In this document: piece after piece, positions 25,688 to 34,103 of the stretch
Numbering within the stretch: the first letter of the stretch is position 1
Layout: each line of letters opens with the position of its first letter
Assembly: GCF_003951285.1 (NCBI RefSeq)
Contig: NZ_RXFQ01000015.1
Location: forward strand, 62,001-126,000
Length of the DNA stretch: 64,000 nucleotides
Origin: Variovorax beijingensis
GTDB taxonomy: Bacteria > Pseudomonadota > Gammaproteobacteria > Burkholderiales > Burkholderiaceae_C
Direction: 5' to 3'
The notes under the pieces: model-generated
Told to the model about the DNA's origin: nothing
The model's database searches: none
The model's input: the letters and a program-made list of their open reading frames with translations, nothing else
Translations under genes and position numbers: made by a program

Positions 25688-27058
25688 ATGACGATCGCCC
25701 TTCGCGCGAAAACAGCCGGTCCGGCACGTCCTCTGCGTCCCACACTCGCGGTGCTGTACTTGCTGGCATCGGGCGTCTGGCCCGGGGTGTCCGCCGCCGC
25801 AGATGCAGTAGAGACGGCATCTGCCCGCCCCGCGCTGCAGCTGCGGATCGACGCGGGCACGCAAAAGGAACTGCTGGTCAGCAAGGGCATCGAGCGCATG
25901 GCCATTGCCGACGAGACCGTGGCCGGTGTCGCGCTCACCCGCCAATCGCCCAACTCGCCGGCCGCGCGCCTCATCGTCACCGGCAAGGCCGCGGGCCGGA
26001 CCACGCTCATGATCTGGGAAAAGGGCCAGCCGACCGCGACGGTCTACGCGCTCGAAGTGCGGCGCCGCGCCTCCACGCTCTCCGGCTCGCTCAACAGCAT
26101 GACCGCGCACCAGGAAGCGCGCGATGCGGCCATGGCGGCCGGCGGAGAAAAATCGGCGCTGATCGATCGCTCCGTCGTTAATGTGCGAAGCAGCACCGTG
26201 CAGGTCGAAGTCAAGATCGTCGAGTTCAACCGCAGCGTGCTCAAGCAGGCCGGCCTCAACATCTTCAGCACGCGCGCCAATTCCAACGGTTTCAGCTTTG
26301 GTGTTTTCACGCCTTCGTCGCTGCGCTCCACAACATTCGCAAGTGACGGCTCGATCAGCGGTGAATACAACAACCCGCTCGCCCAAGCCTTCAGCCTCTT
26401 GTTCAACTTCGGCAAGGCCGGCATCGGCCTGAACGTCGGTTTCCTTGAAGGCAACGGCATGGCCCGCGTGCTCGCAGAGCCGACGCTGGTGGCGCTGTCG
26501 GGCCAGAGCGCGAGCTTCCTGGCGGGCGGCGAACTGCCCGTGCCCGCACCGCAGGGCCTGGGCACCACGAGCATCGAATACAAGCCTTTCGGCATCGGTC
26601 TCACGCTCACGCCCACGGTGCTGTCGAACGATCGCATCGTGCTCAAGGTGGCACCCGAGGCCAGCGACCTGGACTACACCAACTCGCTCAGCATCGGCGG
26701 TGTCGCAGTGCCCGCCATCAGCACGCGCCGCGCCGACACCACGGTGGAACTCGGCGATGGCGAGAGCTTCATCATCGGTGGCCTCGTGAGCCGCACCACG
26801 ACTTCCAACGCCGACAAGGTGCCGCTGCTCGGCGACATTCCGGTGCTCGGAACCTTCTTCAAGCAGAACAAGTACCAGATGAGCGAGAAGGAATTGGTGA
26901 TCCTTGTCACGCCGCACTTGGTGAAGCCCATTGCGCGCGGCACCGCTCTTGCCCCGTACCTGCCGGGTGGTGCCGCCGAGCAACGCGATGGCCCCGTGTG
27001 GCGCGCGCATCTGCTGGGGCCGGCATCAGGCACGACGGTGCCGGGCTTCTCGCGTTGA
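25688..27058 (+). CDS. cpaC: Tad pilus secretin CpaC/RcpA
   Basis: 456 aa from the ATG at 25688, which has GGAAACG upstream and leads directly into a signal peptide (LAVLYLLASGVWPGVSAAAD); the frame is open from 25661. An N-terminal BON/pilus-like domain (LQLRIDAGTQKELLVSKGIERMAIAD) is followed by the secretin core: VEVKIVEFNRSVLKQAGLNI, VLAEPTLVALSGQSASFLAGGELPVP and the signature VPLLGDIPVLGTFFKQNK...EKELVILVTPHLV. It forms the outer-membrane pore of the Flp pilus. Confidence 0.94.
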   Translation: MTIALRAKTAGPARPLRPTLAVLYLLASGVWPGVSAAADAVETASARPALQLRIDAGTQKELLVSKGIERMAIADETVAGVALTRQSPNSPAARLIVTGKAAGRTTLMIWEKGQPTATVYALEVRRRASTLSGSLNSMTAHQEARDAAMAAGGEKSALIDRSVVNVRSSTVQVEVKIVEFNRSVLKQAGLNIFSTRANSNGFSFGVFTPSSLRSTTFASDGSISGEYNNPLAQAFSLLFNFGKAGIGLNVGFLEGNGMARVLAEPTLVALSGQSASFLAGGELPVPAPQGLGTTSIEYKPFGIGLTLTPTVLSNDRIVLKVAPEASDLDYTNSLSIGGVAVPAISTRRADTTVELGDGESFIIGGLVSRTTTSNADKVPLLGDIPVLGTFFKQNKYQMSEKELVILVTPHLVKPIARGTALAPYLPGGAAEQRDGPVWRAHLLGPASGTTVPGFSR

Positions 27059-27093
27059 CGGCAACAAACTACGCAAAGCCTGTGGCCGATGCC

Positions 27094-28377
27094 ATGAACG
27101 CTCCACGCGACAACCTTCCTGAAACCGGTGCGGAGACCTATCTCTTCGCATCGCCGAACAGCGGCCACATCACATGGCTGACCGACGCACTCGGCCAGTT
27201 GGGCGCGGTGGTGATCCTTCCCGCCGAGGCCAAGTCGATCGACGAGCGCATTGCCATGCTCAGCCCGGCGGCGGTCTTTCTCGATTTCTCGGGCGACCAC
27301 GCCGCTGCGGCCGGCGAACTTCACCAGCGCCTTAAGCGCGAATGGCCCACGCTGCCCGTGCTGGCGACGGGCGTTTCGGCCGAGCCGGCGTCCATGCTCG
27401 CCGCGCTGCGCGCCGGAGTGGACGATTTCGTCGACATGAGCGCACCGCCGACGGATGCGATCAACACGCTGCGCAAACTGCTCGACCGGCAAAGCAGCCT
27501 TCAGAGCCGCGCCCGCGGATGCACGCTAGCGCTGCTCGGCGCCCGCCCGGGCATTGGCGTGACCACGCTCGCGGCCAGCCTGTCGCTGATGCTCAACGAC
27601 CAGCTGTCCCAGACGGCCGCGCCTTCTCACAACCGCAACACCCGCCGTGGAGTGGCGCTGCTCGACCTCGGGTTGCCGGCCCGCGATGGTCTTCTGTATC
27701 TCGACACGCAAAGCGGCTTCAGCTTTGTCGACGGCGTGCGCAACCTGCGTCGCCTCGATCAGACGCTGCTGCATACCGCACTGGCCCACCACACGAGCGG
27801 CGTGGCCGTGCTGCCGCTGCCCGCGAGCCTCGCGCAAGTGCGCGAGATCTCCCATGCGGATTCGGTGGCGCTGATCAAGCGGCTCGGCGACTTCTACGAT
27901 TTCCAGATCGCCGACCTCGGCGGTTTTTCGACGCTCGATTTTGTCGCCCAGACCGTGAAGGCCGCCCAGCGCAGCTGGGTGGTGTGCGACCAGAGCATCG
28001 GTGCCATCGTCTCGACGGCCAACATGCTCAAGGAACTGCGCACCCGCGGCATCGACACCGATCGACTGTCGCTCGTGGTCAACAAGTTCGACAGCCACGT
28101 CGGCCTGCCGGCCAAGGACATTGCCGAGCGGCTCGAACTGCCGCTACACCATGTCCTGCCGGCGCGCAGCACGCAACTCCTGGCGGCAGCGAGCCGCGGC
28201 GAAATGCTGGTGCGCACCGCACGCAACGACGCGTATTCGCAAGCCGTAGCCGGCCTCGCACGCGGACTGAACCAAGAATACACGTCCGAAGCGGGCCAGC
28301 CGCCGGCCAAGGAACCCAGCTGGGTTGCACGAATTTCGCAAATTGCCGGCTTCTGGAAAAGCTCTAGTCAAGGTTGA
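27094..28377 (+). CDS. tadZ: TadZ/CpaE-type ATPase-like localisation protein
   Basis: 427 aa from the ATG at 27094. Residues 1-130 are a receiver-like domain without a phospho-acceptor motif. From about 145 a MinD/ParA-like domain follows, whose P-loop reads LLGARPGIGVTTLAASLS. The usual signature lysines are changed (GIGVTT rather than GKGGVGKTT), as in many TadZ proteins that bind but poorly hydrolyse ATP. Later motifs VALLDLGLPARDG and VVNKF fit the fold. TadZ marks the polar assembly site of the pilus. Confidence 0.9.
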   Translation: MNAPRDNLPETGAETYLFASPNSGHITWLTDALGQLGAVVILPAEAKSIDERIAMLSPAAVFLDFSGDHAAAAGELHQRLKREWPTLPVLATGVSAEPASMLAALRAGVDDFVDMSAPPTDAINTLRKLLDRQSSLQSRARGCTLALLGARPGIGVTTLAASLSLMLNDQLSQTAAPSHNRNTRRGVALLDLGLPARDGLLYLDTQSGFSFVDGVRNLRRLDQTLLHTALAHHTSGVAVLPLPASLAQVREISHADSVALIKRLGDFYDFQIADLGGFSTLDFVAQTVKAAQRSWVVCDQSIGAIVSTANMLKELRTRGIDTDRLSLVVNKFDSHVGLPAKDIAERLELPLHHVLPARSTQLLAAASRGEMLVRTARNDAYSQAVAGLARGLNQEYTSEAGQPPAKEPSWVARISQIAGFWKSSSQG

Positions 28378-28385
28378 ACCGCCCC

Positions 28386-29702
28386 ATGTCCAACGATCTC
28401 GAATTCGCCGACGACGACCAGGCGTTCATCAACTCCCAGCAGTTCCAGGACATCAAGAGCTGGACGCATGACCATCTGCTGAGCCGCATCGAAGAGCTCG
28501 GCGCGGAGTTCGGCCGCTGGTCGCGCGCCTCGATCCAGCAGTTTGTCGAACTGGAGGTCGACAGCTTCGTGCGCCTGCGCCGCGTGCCGATCAACGACCG
28601 CGAGATGCAGCTCATCTCCGATGCATTGACCAAGGAGCTTGCGGGCTTCGGGCCGCTGGAAGACCTGCTCAACGATCCGGCCGTCGAAGACATCCTGATC
28701 AACGGCTACCAGAACGTGTACGTGTCGCGCCACGGCATGCTGGAGCGCGAGACCGTGCGCTTTGCCGATGCGGAGCACGTGATGCGCATCGTGCGCCGCA
28801 TCCTTGCACCGCTGGGCCGCCGGCTCGACGAGTCGAACCCGATGGTCGATGCGCGCCTGCCCGACGGCGGCCGCATCAACGTGATCATCGAGCCGCTGGC
28901 CATCGACGGACTTTCGGTCTCGATCCGCAAGTTCCGCAAGGAACCGCTCACGCCGGCCGACCTGGTGAAGCTCGGCACCTTCGACGCGGGCATGGCGCAG
29001 TTGCTGGAGATTGCCGTGCGTGCGCGCTGCAACATCCTTGTGAGCGGCGGCACCAGCTCGGGCAAGACCTCGCTGCTCAATGCGCTTGCCACCTTCATCC
29101 CTGCGCGCGAGCGCGTCATCACCATCGAAGACACGGCGGAACTGTCGCTGGGCACCAGCCACGTCGTCAGGCTGGAAAGCCGCCCCGGCGGCTTCGACGG
29201 CACGGGCGTGGTGTCGATCCGCGACCTGCTGCGCAACAGCCTGCGCATGCGGCCCGACCGGATCATCGTGGGCGAAGTGCGCGGCGCCGAAGTGATCGAA
29301 ATGATGCAGGCGATGAACACGGGCCACGAAGGATCGATGGGCACCATCCACGCGAGCTCGCCGCGCGAATGCCTTTACCGCCTTGAAATGCTCGCGGGCT
29401 TTGCCGGCTACCAGGGCAGCGAAGTGAGCCTGCGCCGGCAGATTGCCAATGCCATCGATTTCATCGTGCAGATCGGGCGCCTTTCGAGCGGCCAGCGCCG
29501 CATTCTCTCGCTGAGCGAAGTCACCGGCGTCAACGACAACGTGGTCGCGATGCAGGAGCTCTATCGCTACGAGCCGATCACGTCGCCCGATGGCGAAGAG
29601 CGTGATCGCTGGGTGTCGCTGGGCATTGCACCGCATTCGCCCAAGATCACGCGCTTCCGCCAGTCGCTGGCGCGCGCGCAGCAGGGAGACAACCGTGGCT
29701 AA
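28386..29702 (+). CDS. tadA: Tad pilus ATPase TadA/CpaF
   Basis: 438 aa from the ATG at 28386. VirB11/GspE-like secretion ATPase: N-terminal all-alpha domain, LLNDPAVEDILINGYQNVYV, Walker A SGGTSSGKTSLL near residue 219, the Asp box TIEDTAELSL, Walker B RPDRIIVGEVRGAEV, and the His box TGHEGSMGTIHASSPRE. It powers pilus extension, and in related systems retraction. It starts nine bases after tadZ. Confidence 0.96.
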   Translation: MSNDLEFADDDQAFINSQQFQDIKSWTHDHLLSRIEELGAEFGRWSRASIQQFVELEVDSFVRLRRVPINDREMQLISDALTKELAGFGPLEDLLNDPAVEDILINGYQNVYVSRHGMLERETVRFADAEHVMRIVRRILAPLGRRLDESNPMVDARLPDGGRINVIIEPLAIDGLSVSIRKFRKEPLTPADLVKLGTFDAGMAQLLEIAVRARCNILVSGGTSSGKTSLLNALATFIPARERVITIEDTAELSLGTSHVVRLESRPGGFDGTGVVSIRDLLRNSLRMRPDRIIVGEVRGAEVIEMMQAMNTGHEGSMGTIHASSPRECLYRLEMLAGFAGYQGSEVSLRRQIANAIDFIVQIGRLSSGQRRILSLSEVTGVNDNVVAMQELYRYEPITSPDGEERDRWVSLGIAPHSPKITRFRQSLARAQQGDNRG

Positions 29703-30675
29703 GGTCCTGCTGACGGTGGCCTGCATCGCGCTGCTGCTTGCAGCCGCGGGGCTGCTGCTGTGGCAATGGGCGAAAGGGCGCCAGGCGCGCCAGGCGGCGG
29801 GACGGCATCTGAACCAGCAGATTCTGGCTAGCACGGCCGCTGCGGCGTCGTTGCCGATACCTTTGCGGGATCTGCCCAGTGGCGGTCTCATGACCGACCC
29901 GTGGCTCGAGACCGATGCAAGCGCGGCGGCTTCCGCACCCGTTGGGCTTCTTGAAAAAGCCTTGCCTGACTGGCTGATGGGTGTGATCGAGCCGCGCGTG
30001 ATCGCGCTGGGGTTGGCCGCCGTCGTGGGGCTGGCCGCGCTTGCCGGTCTGTTCGGCGGCTGGATTGCGGCGTTGAGTGCGCTCACTTTGTTGGCACTAC
30101 TCGCGATCTTCGCGATCTGGCTGCGGCTGCAGAAATTCCGACGCAAGCTGGTCAGCCAGTTGCCTGCCTACATCGACGCGATGGTCCGACTGATCACCAT
30201 CGGAAACTCCACGCAGGCGGCCTTCCAGCTGGCGATTGCCACCACCGAGGCTCCATTGCGCGGCCTACTGGAACGCGCAGCATCGCTGGTGCGCGCTGGC
30301 ATGGATCTGGACCGCGCCCTGCACCAGACGGCCCGCAGCGTACGTATCGACGAGATGTACCTATTGGCCTCCATCCTCGGCCTGGGTGTGCGTTATGGCG
30401 GCCGCGCTGATCTGCTGCTGGAACGTGTAGGCAACTTCATGCGCGACCGTGAGCAAGCAGGGCACGAGTTGGTTGCCATGTCGGCGGAAACCCGGCTCTC
30501 TGCCTGGATTCTGGGACTGCTGCCCTTGGGCGTGGGCACTTTCCTCATCATGACCAATCCCGCTTACTTCATAGGAATGTGGAATGACGACACGGGTCGC
30601 ATGCTGATCTTCTCCTCGGCGGGCCTTCAATTGGTCGGCGTCGCACTCCTTTATCGATTGGCAAGACTGACATGA
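29695..30675 (+). CDS. tadB: Tad pilus inner-membrane platform protein TadB
   Basis: 326 aa from a GTG at 29695 that overlaps the tadA stop by eight bases and has AGGGAG before it. Two N-terminal membrane segments (LLTVACIALLLAAAGLLLW; VIALGLAAVVGLAALAGLFGGWIAALSALTLLALLAIFAIW) are followed by the GspF/T2SSF domain (YIDAMVRLITIGNSTQAAFQLAI) and two C-terminal membrane segments. It forms the membrane platform with TadC. Confidence 0.93.
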   Translation: MAKVLLTVACIALLLAAAGLLLWQWAKGRQARQAAGRHLNQQILASTAAAASLPIPLRDLPSGGLMTDPWLETDASAAASAPVGLLEKALPDWLMGVIEPRVIALGLAAVVGLAALAGLFGGWIAALSALTLLALLAIFAIWLRLQKFRRKLVSQLPAYIDAMVRLITIGNSTQAAFQLAIATTEAPLRGLLERAASLVRAGMDLDRALHQTARSVRIDEMYLLASILGLGVRYGGRADLLLERVGNFMRDREQAGHELVAMSAETRLSAWILGLLPLGVGTFLIMTNPAYFIGMWNDDTGRMLIFSSAGLQLVGVALLYRLARLT

Positions 30676-31637
30676 CGTTCTCGCCCAATCAACTCGCCAT
30701 CCTTGGCCTCGCGTTACTCGCCCTAGGCCTCATGGCTGGAGCAGGCGCACTGATTGCGAGCGAATTGCGTCGCGCGCGCAGTGGAAAGGTCATCGGCCGC
30801 GCTATTCACCAAGTCGTGGAAGCTCCGGATTTGTCGAAAGTTTCCGCTGATGCGGAAGAAGAGTCTGGCGCCTCGACGAAACCTGATATCGAACTGCCAT
30901 TCCATTGGCTCGATTCGCGACTGGGCCGGACGCTTGTGGCAGATGAAGACCGGAACCTCATCGACCAGTGCGGTCTTTCCTCGAAGCGAACACAGCTGAT
31001 TTTTTTAGTGACCCGCGTTCTGCTTGCATTGCTTCTCCCACTTCTGGCCTATATGACGTGGGGTGAGAAACACACGGGGCGCACCGTCGTCATCGTTCTT
31101 GCTGGTGCCTTCGTCATCGGCTTTATGGCGCCCAAATGGGTGCTCGGACGCTTTGCTGCCGCACGGCGCGAACGGGCGAATCAGGAGCTTCCGCTGTTCA
31201 TCGATTTGCTGCGCCTTCTCCAAGGCGTTGGACTGAGCCTGGACCAGAGCCTGCAGATCATGGCCAGCGACTTCTCGCATGTGCTGCGCGTGCTCGGCTA
31301 TGAGCTGAGCTTGGCCAACAACCAGTACAGCCGCGGTCGCAGCCGCGAGCATTCATTGCAGCGCCTTGCGACCTTGCACAAGAACGAGAACCTCCGAGGG
31401 CTCGTGTCCTTGCTGGTGCAGGTCGACAAGCACGGCGGCGCCGTGCAGGAACCGTTGCGCATCTTCAGCGACCGGCTGCGCGAGCACCGGCGTTCTGAAA
31501 TGAAGGAAAAAATCGGGAAGATCACCGTGAAGATGACTGCGGTGATGGTGTCCACGCTGCTGCCGGCACTGGTCATCGTCACGGCAGGACCAGGCTTCAT
31601 CGCAGTATTCCGATCACTGGGAGTTGTCGCCAAATGA
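30672..31637 (+). CDS. tadC: Tad pilus inner-membrane platform protein TadC
   Basis: 321 aa, overlapping tadB by four bases (ATGA). N-terminal membrane segment, a charged cytoplasmic stretch, two membrane segments (FLVTRVLLALLLPLLAYMTW and GRTVVIVLAGAFVIGFMAP), then the T2SSF domain (NQELPLFIDLLRLLQGVGLSLDQSLQIM) and a C-terminal membrane helix. This part of the operon (about 30700-31700) uses more AT-ending codons than the genes around it. Confidence 0.93.
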   Translation: MTFSPNQLAILGLALLALGLMAGAGALIASELRRARSGKVIGRAIHQVVEAPDLSKVSADAEEESGASTKPDIELPFHWLDSRLGRTLVADEDRNLIDQCGLSSKRTQLIFLVTRVLLALLLPLLAYMTWGEKHTGRTVVIVLAGAFVIGFMAPKWVLGRFAAARRERANQELPLFIDLLRLLQGVGLSLDQSLQIMASDFSHVLRVLGYELSLANNQYSRGRSREHSLQRLATLHKNENLRGLVSLLVQVDKHGGAVQEPLRIFSDRLREHRRSEMKEKIGKITVKMTAVMVSTLLPALVIVTAGPGFIAVFRSLGVVAK

Positions 31638-32605
31638 AAACCCTGCACTTTTGCATGTGCTCGCCCGCCATGCGTCGCATGTTGGCTTTCGTCTCCGCGG
31701 GCGCCGCGGCTCTCATCGTCACCGGCTGTGCCGGCATCAAGGATCAGTACGCCGCCAGCGCGGACGCGCAACAGCGGATGGCCGCCGAAGCAGCCGCGGA
31801 CACGAAGGCGGGGGCGTCAGTAGACACCCAGGCGACGTATCTCAAACTTGTCGAGCAGATGCAGAAAGAGGAACTATGGTTCGCATCGCTCGCGCACATC
31901 GACGCTCTTGAACAGCGTTGGGGTATCTCGCCCGAATCCACGCGCACGCGTGCTGAGGCGCTGCGCCAGACGGGGCAGGCTGTCTCCGCCGAAGCCGCTT
32001 ACAAGCGCCTTTTGAGCACGCCGCTGGCGAGCGCCGGCTACCGCGGATTGGGACTGCTGGCAGGTACGCGCGGCAACTACGCCGAGGCAGTGCAGTTGCT
32101 TACGCAGGCTCAGCGCCGGACACCAACCGATGCGTTGCTGCTGAGCGATCTAGGCTACGCACAGCTTCGCGCCGGCCAGATCGAAGACGCACGACTGCCT
32201 CTGATGCAGGCCCTGCAGTTGCGCCCCGATAGCACACAGGCACAAGCCAATCTCGCGCTCTATTTCGTCGCCATCAATCAGAGCGAACAGGCGGACCGGC
32301 TGATGGAAGTCAACCGCATGCCCGAGGCTACGCGCGCCGCGGTGCGGGAGGCTGCACAACAGTTGCGCACGGGTGCACCGGCCGCTGTGCGCGGTGCCGC
32401 ACCGGTACCGGCATCTGCGCGTGCAGCGGTGCGCCCGGGCGGCACGAGCTTCGCGACAGACGATGCGGCCCCCCTGCCGCTGGCACTTAAGCCGTCGCGC
32501 TGGTCCGGCATCGGTGGCATGCGAACTGCGATCCAGTTGAACCCACCCACCTCCGACTCCACGATGACCCAATCCCCCACATCGACTTCACGAGGCACCC
32601 CATGA
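31634..32605 (+). CDS. tadD: TPR lipoprotein TadD
   Basis: 323 aa, overlapping tadC by four bases. Lipobox VTGC near residue 34 after an N-terminal hydrophobic stretch. TPR repeats occupy about 110-230 (AEAAYKRLLSTPLASAGYRGLGLLAG, EAVQLLTQAQRRTPTDALLLSDLGYAQLRAG, ARLPLMQALQLRPDSTQAQANLALYFVA). The C-terminal 90 residues are low-complexity and rich in Ala/Pro. TadD is a pilotin-like factor needed for secretin assembly in studied Tad systems. Confidence 0.9.
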   Translation: MKTLHFCMCSPAMRRMLAFVSAGAAALIVTGCAGIKDQYAASADAQQRMAAEAAADTKAGASVDTQATYLKLVEQMQKEELWFASLAHIDALEQRWGISPESTRTRAEALRQTGQAVSAEAAYKRLLSTPLASAGYRGLGLLAGTRGNYAEAVQLLTQAQRRTPTDALLLSDLGYAQLRAGQIEDARLPLMQALQLRPDSTQAQANLALYFVAINQSEQADRLMEVNRMPEATRAAVREAAQQLRTGAPAAVRGAAPVPASARAAVRPGGTSFATDDAAPLPLALKPSRWSGIGGMRTAIQLNPPTSDSTMTQSPTSTSRGTP

Positions 32606-33072
32606 GCAAAGAAGAACACGCCTTCCGCTGGAACATCCTGTCGTCCGCATGCGGCGTGGGAATCGCGCTGGCCGTCTTCGGCTCCACAGTGCTGGCGCAG
32701 GAGGCGACGCCCATCAAGCCACACGCCATGCCTGCCATCCCGGCCGCACCGCAGGCCGCGACGACCCCGGTCGCCACCGCTGGCGTGCAGGCACCTGCAC
32801 AGACGCAACAACAGCAGCAGGCGGAGATGTCCGATGCCGAGGAGTTCATCTACGACGAGCCCTTGCAGGTCGGCGATGCCACGCAGGGCCTGTTCGCATG
32901 GCAGCGCAGCGGCGAGATCGCCTCGCCCACGGCGCGGCCCATCGCCGGAAACATCGCTAGCCGCAGTTACGAGCGTTATCTGAAGAGCTTCGAGTTCCCG
33001 ATCCCGGAGCGCATGAGTTCCACGGTGAAATCGACGTCCGGTTCAGGCGCAGACGCCGCGACGCCTCGATAA
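32602..33072 (+). CDS. DUF3613 family protein of the Tad cluster
   Basis: 156 aa, overlapping tadD by four bases. N-terminal signal segment (GVGIALAVFGSTVLAQE), an Ala/Pro/Gln-rich linker, then the conserved end: LQVGDATQGLFAWQRSGEIASPTARPIAGNIASRSYERYLKSFEFPIPE. This C-terminal block with Leu-Gln-x-Gly-Asp and Arg-Ser-Tyr-x-Arg-Tyr defines DUF3613, a small exported family seen in betaproteobacterial Tad loci. Its role is unknown; position suggests a periplasmic pilus accessory. Confidence 0.85.
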   Translation: MSKEEHAFRWNILSSACGVGIALAVFGSTVLAQEATPIKPHAMPAIPAAPQAATTPVATAGVQAPAQTQQQQQAEMSDAEEFIYDEPLQVGDATQGLFAWQRSGEIASPTARPIAGNIASRSYERYLKSFEFPIPERMSSTVKSTSGSGADAATPR

Positions 33073-33108
33073 ACAAGCGCCTCAGATCAACACACCCCGA
33101 ATATCGCC

Positions 33109-33582
33109 ATGAAAGCGCCGAGCATCCGTACCGCAGCACGCCCCCAGCGCGGCACGTATGCGATCGAGTTCGCGCTGGTGTTCCTGATTTTCTTTGCTGT
33201 GCTCTACGGGATCATCTGCTACGGGATCCTGTTCGCGTTTCGCCTGGGGGTGCAGAACGCGGCGGAAGAAGGCGCACGCGCTGCGCTGCGCTATCAGAGC
33301 ACCTTCGAAGCGCGAAGCACCCATGCGGAAACAATCGCCAAGCAGAGCATCACCTGGCTGCCAGCCACGGTGACGCGCAGTGCGAGCGCCACAGTGTGCA
33401 GGGTGGTCGACAACGTCTGCGGCACACCGCCATGCACGGCCACATGGGAAGCCCGCTGCCAGATGGTGGTGACCGTGACAGCGACCAACATGCAGCTGCT
33501 GCTCCCGCCGCTGCCGAGCTTCGCGATGCCGAACAGCATCGTTGGCAAAGCCAGCATGCTGCTCGACGGAAGAGCGCCATGA
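33109..33582 (+). CDS. tadE: TadE-type pseudopilin
   Basis: 157 aa. A short basic leader ends in RGTYAIEFALVFLIFFAVLYG, the TadE hydrophobic segment with Glu at mature position 5 after the Gly. It continues NAAEEGARAALRY, then a soluble domain with four cysteines (CRVVDNVCGTPPC...RC) that may form disulfides. Processed by TadV. It is 36 bases after the DUF3613 gene. Confidence 0.9.
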   Translation: MKAPSIRTAARPQRGTYAIEFALVFLIFFAVLYGIICYGILFAFRLGVQNAAEEGARAALRYQSTFEARSTHAETIAKQSITWLPATVTRSASATVCRVVDNVCGTPPCTATWEARCQMVVTVTATNMQLLLPPLPSFAMPNSIVGKASMLLDGRAP

Positions 33583-34088
33583 ACACCCTGCGCGCAACTG
33601 TCGGCAAAGCCACCGCGCACGGGCGGCAGCGCGGCGTGGCCGCCATCGAGTTCGCGCTCGTCTTCGTGCTGCTCTTCAGCGTGCTGTACGCGCTCGCGAC
33701 CTTCGGGGCAGTGCTCTACACCCAGCAGACGGTAACCCGCGCCTCGGAAGAAGGGGCTCGCGCCGTAGGGCTGCTCACGCCGGCGCCGACCAGCAACGAC
33801 GCACGCGTCAAGGACGCGGTCTACGATGCGCTGGCCAACTCGCTGGTCGTGCCTGTCTCGGTCAGCACCAACGTCGCCAGCCGGCGCAACTGGATTGTTT
33901 CGAACGTGACAGTGGACGTGGCTCGCAGCGAGCCGAGCGCGCCCGGCGCGTACGTCCGCTATGTCGTGACTGTGACCTATCCGTACAGCGCGAACCGCTT
34001 GCTCCCCTCGATGCCATTGCTGGACACCAGCCAATGGATGCCCGACCAACTGCGAAGCCGGACAAGCGCCGCACTTCGTTCGTCCTGA
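33579..34088 (+). CDS. Second TadE/TadF-type pseudopilin
   Basis: 169 aa, overlapping the upstream tadE by four bases. The leader ends RGVAAIEFALVFVLLFSVLYALATFG with the prepilin-like Glu, followed by QQTVTRASEEGARAVGLL as in TadE/TadF. The soluble part lacks the cysteines of its neighbour. It occupies the tadF position and probably forms the minor-pilin pair with it. Confidence 0.88.
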   Translation: MNTLRATVGKATAHGRQRGVAAIEFALVFVLLFSVLYALATFGAVLYTQQTVTRASEEGARAVGLLTPAPTSNDARVKDAVYDALANSLVVPVSVSTNVASRRNWIVSNVTVDVARSEPSAPGAYVRYVVTVTYPYSANRLLPSMPLLDTSQWMPDQLRSRTSAALRSS

Positions 34089-34103
34089 AGAAGCGCCGTC
34101 GAG

